From assembly GCA_029783825.1 (NCBI GenBank), contig JAREIK010001468.1, positions 3,270,261 to 3,334,260 on the forward strand: DNA of 64,000 nt, given 5' to 3'. The position numbers were made by a program, and so were the translations under genes. The notes under the pieces were generated by a model. It saw only the letters and a list, made by a program, of their open reading frames with translations. It was not told the DNA's origin and ran no database searches. Shown here one piece after another: positions 63,541-64,000 of the stretch (the first letter of the stretch is position 1; every line of letters starts with the position of its first letter). This stretch comes from Sapria himalayana. Lineage: Eukaryota > Streptophyta > Magnoliopsida > Malpighiales > Rafflesiaceae.

Positions 63541-63715
63541 GTGGAGCATATATTATATTATATTATATAGATATATGTGTGTATATGTGTGTATGTGTGA
63601 TATAATATATAATATATGAAATTCAAAATTTTTAAAAAAATAACAATGACTTAAATTAAATAACATTAAAAAATATCTTTAATTTAAAAACAAAAATCTA
63701 CGATATAAAATAAAT

Positions 63716-63756
<41 letters not shown>

Positions 63757-63760
63757 ACAC
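63541..63760. repeat. AT-rich simple repeats
   Basis: tatattatatta and gtgtatatgtgt runs, then about 35 bp of (TA)n at 63718-63752 and an (AC)n tail. Confidence 0.88.
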
Positions 63761-64000
63761 ACACATACACTTGAATTTCAAACTAATAAATTCTCTAAAA
63801 AAAATAAAAAAGACCATCTCATATTTTATCATATAATTTAACCAGTATAAGACTAATCCAGTCAAGCCACCATCTATTAGTTTGCCTAGTTCTAATTTTC
63901 ACAACATTAAGTTTTAATTTCATTGTATAATTAATCTCTTATTTCTAACATTTGATGACTCATTCGTACATCTTCAAAATCTTTTAAACATGATAAGTAT
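63761..64000. other. AT-rich DNA, nothing recognised
   Basis: No gene, repeat end or motif that I can support. Confidence 0.6.

Overview
This is nuclear DNA from a flowering plant. It is AT-rich, contains split genes with GT-AG introns, and carries many nested LTR retrotransposons, hAT and Mutator-type elements and microsatellites. The two clear genes have plant-type products: telomere end-binding protein POT1, and the SEL1L/Hrd3-type ERAD subunit HRD3A. I cannot place the species. Long repeat-filled introns would fit a large-genome monocot, magnoliid or early-diverging angiosperm.

Layout. 1-15 kb is intergenic repeat: an old pair of long LTR-like repeats, a nested solo LTR, a nearly perfect 3,336-bp tandem duplication and a Copia remnant. 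15.4-16.8 kb is a GAGCTC-rich minisatellite. 17.4-18.0 kb holds a broken 3' end of a Bruno-like RNA-binding protein gene (minus strand). From 18,337 to 58,874 (plus strand) lies a complete nine-exon POT1 gene. Its 1,407 bp of coding sequence join in frame into 468 codons plus a stop across eight GT-AG introns. Introns 1 and 2 are about 14.5 kb each and intron 3 is 6.3 kb. They hold a Copia element with both LTRs, an hAT element with its decayed relatives, many GC-rich MITEs, a MULE-like MITE and long simple repeats. Convergent to POT1, the last three coding exons of HRD3A lie at 60,958-60,046 (minus). The rest of HRD3A would lie beyond the right edge, since 61-64 kb shows only intron-like repeats.

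How the parts relate. POT1 and HRD3A meet tail to tail. The roughly 1.1 kb between their stop codons is a tandem array of degenerate copies of HRD3A's own last exon, so POT1 3'-UTR transcripts would carry sequence antisense to HRD3A. The GC-rich MITEs share a TAGAGGTGTCAAA-type end, 8-bp target duplications where preserved, and internal sequence with the ends of the hAT element at 49.2-53.2 kb, so they look like its non-autonomous offspring. I found no tRNA, rRNA or CRISPR array and nothing of prokaryotic or organellar origin.
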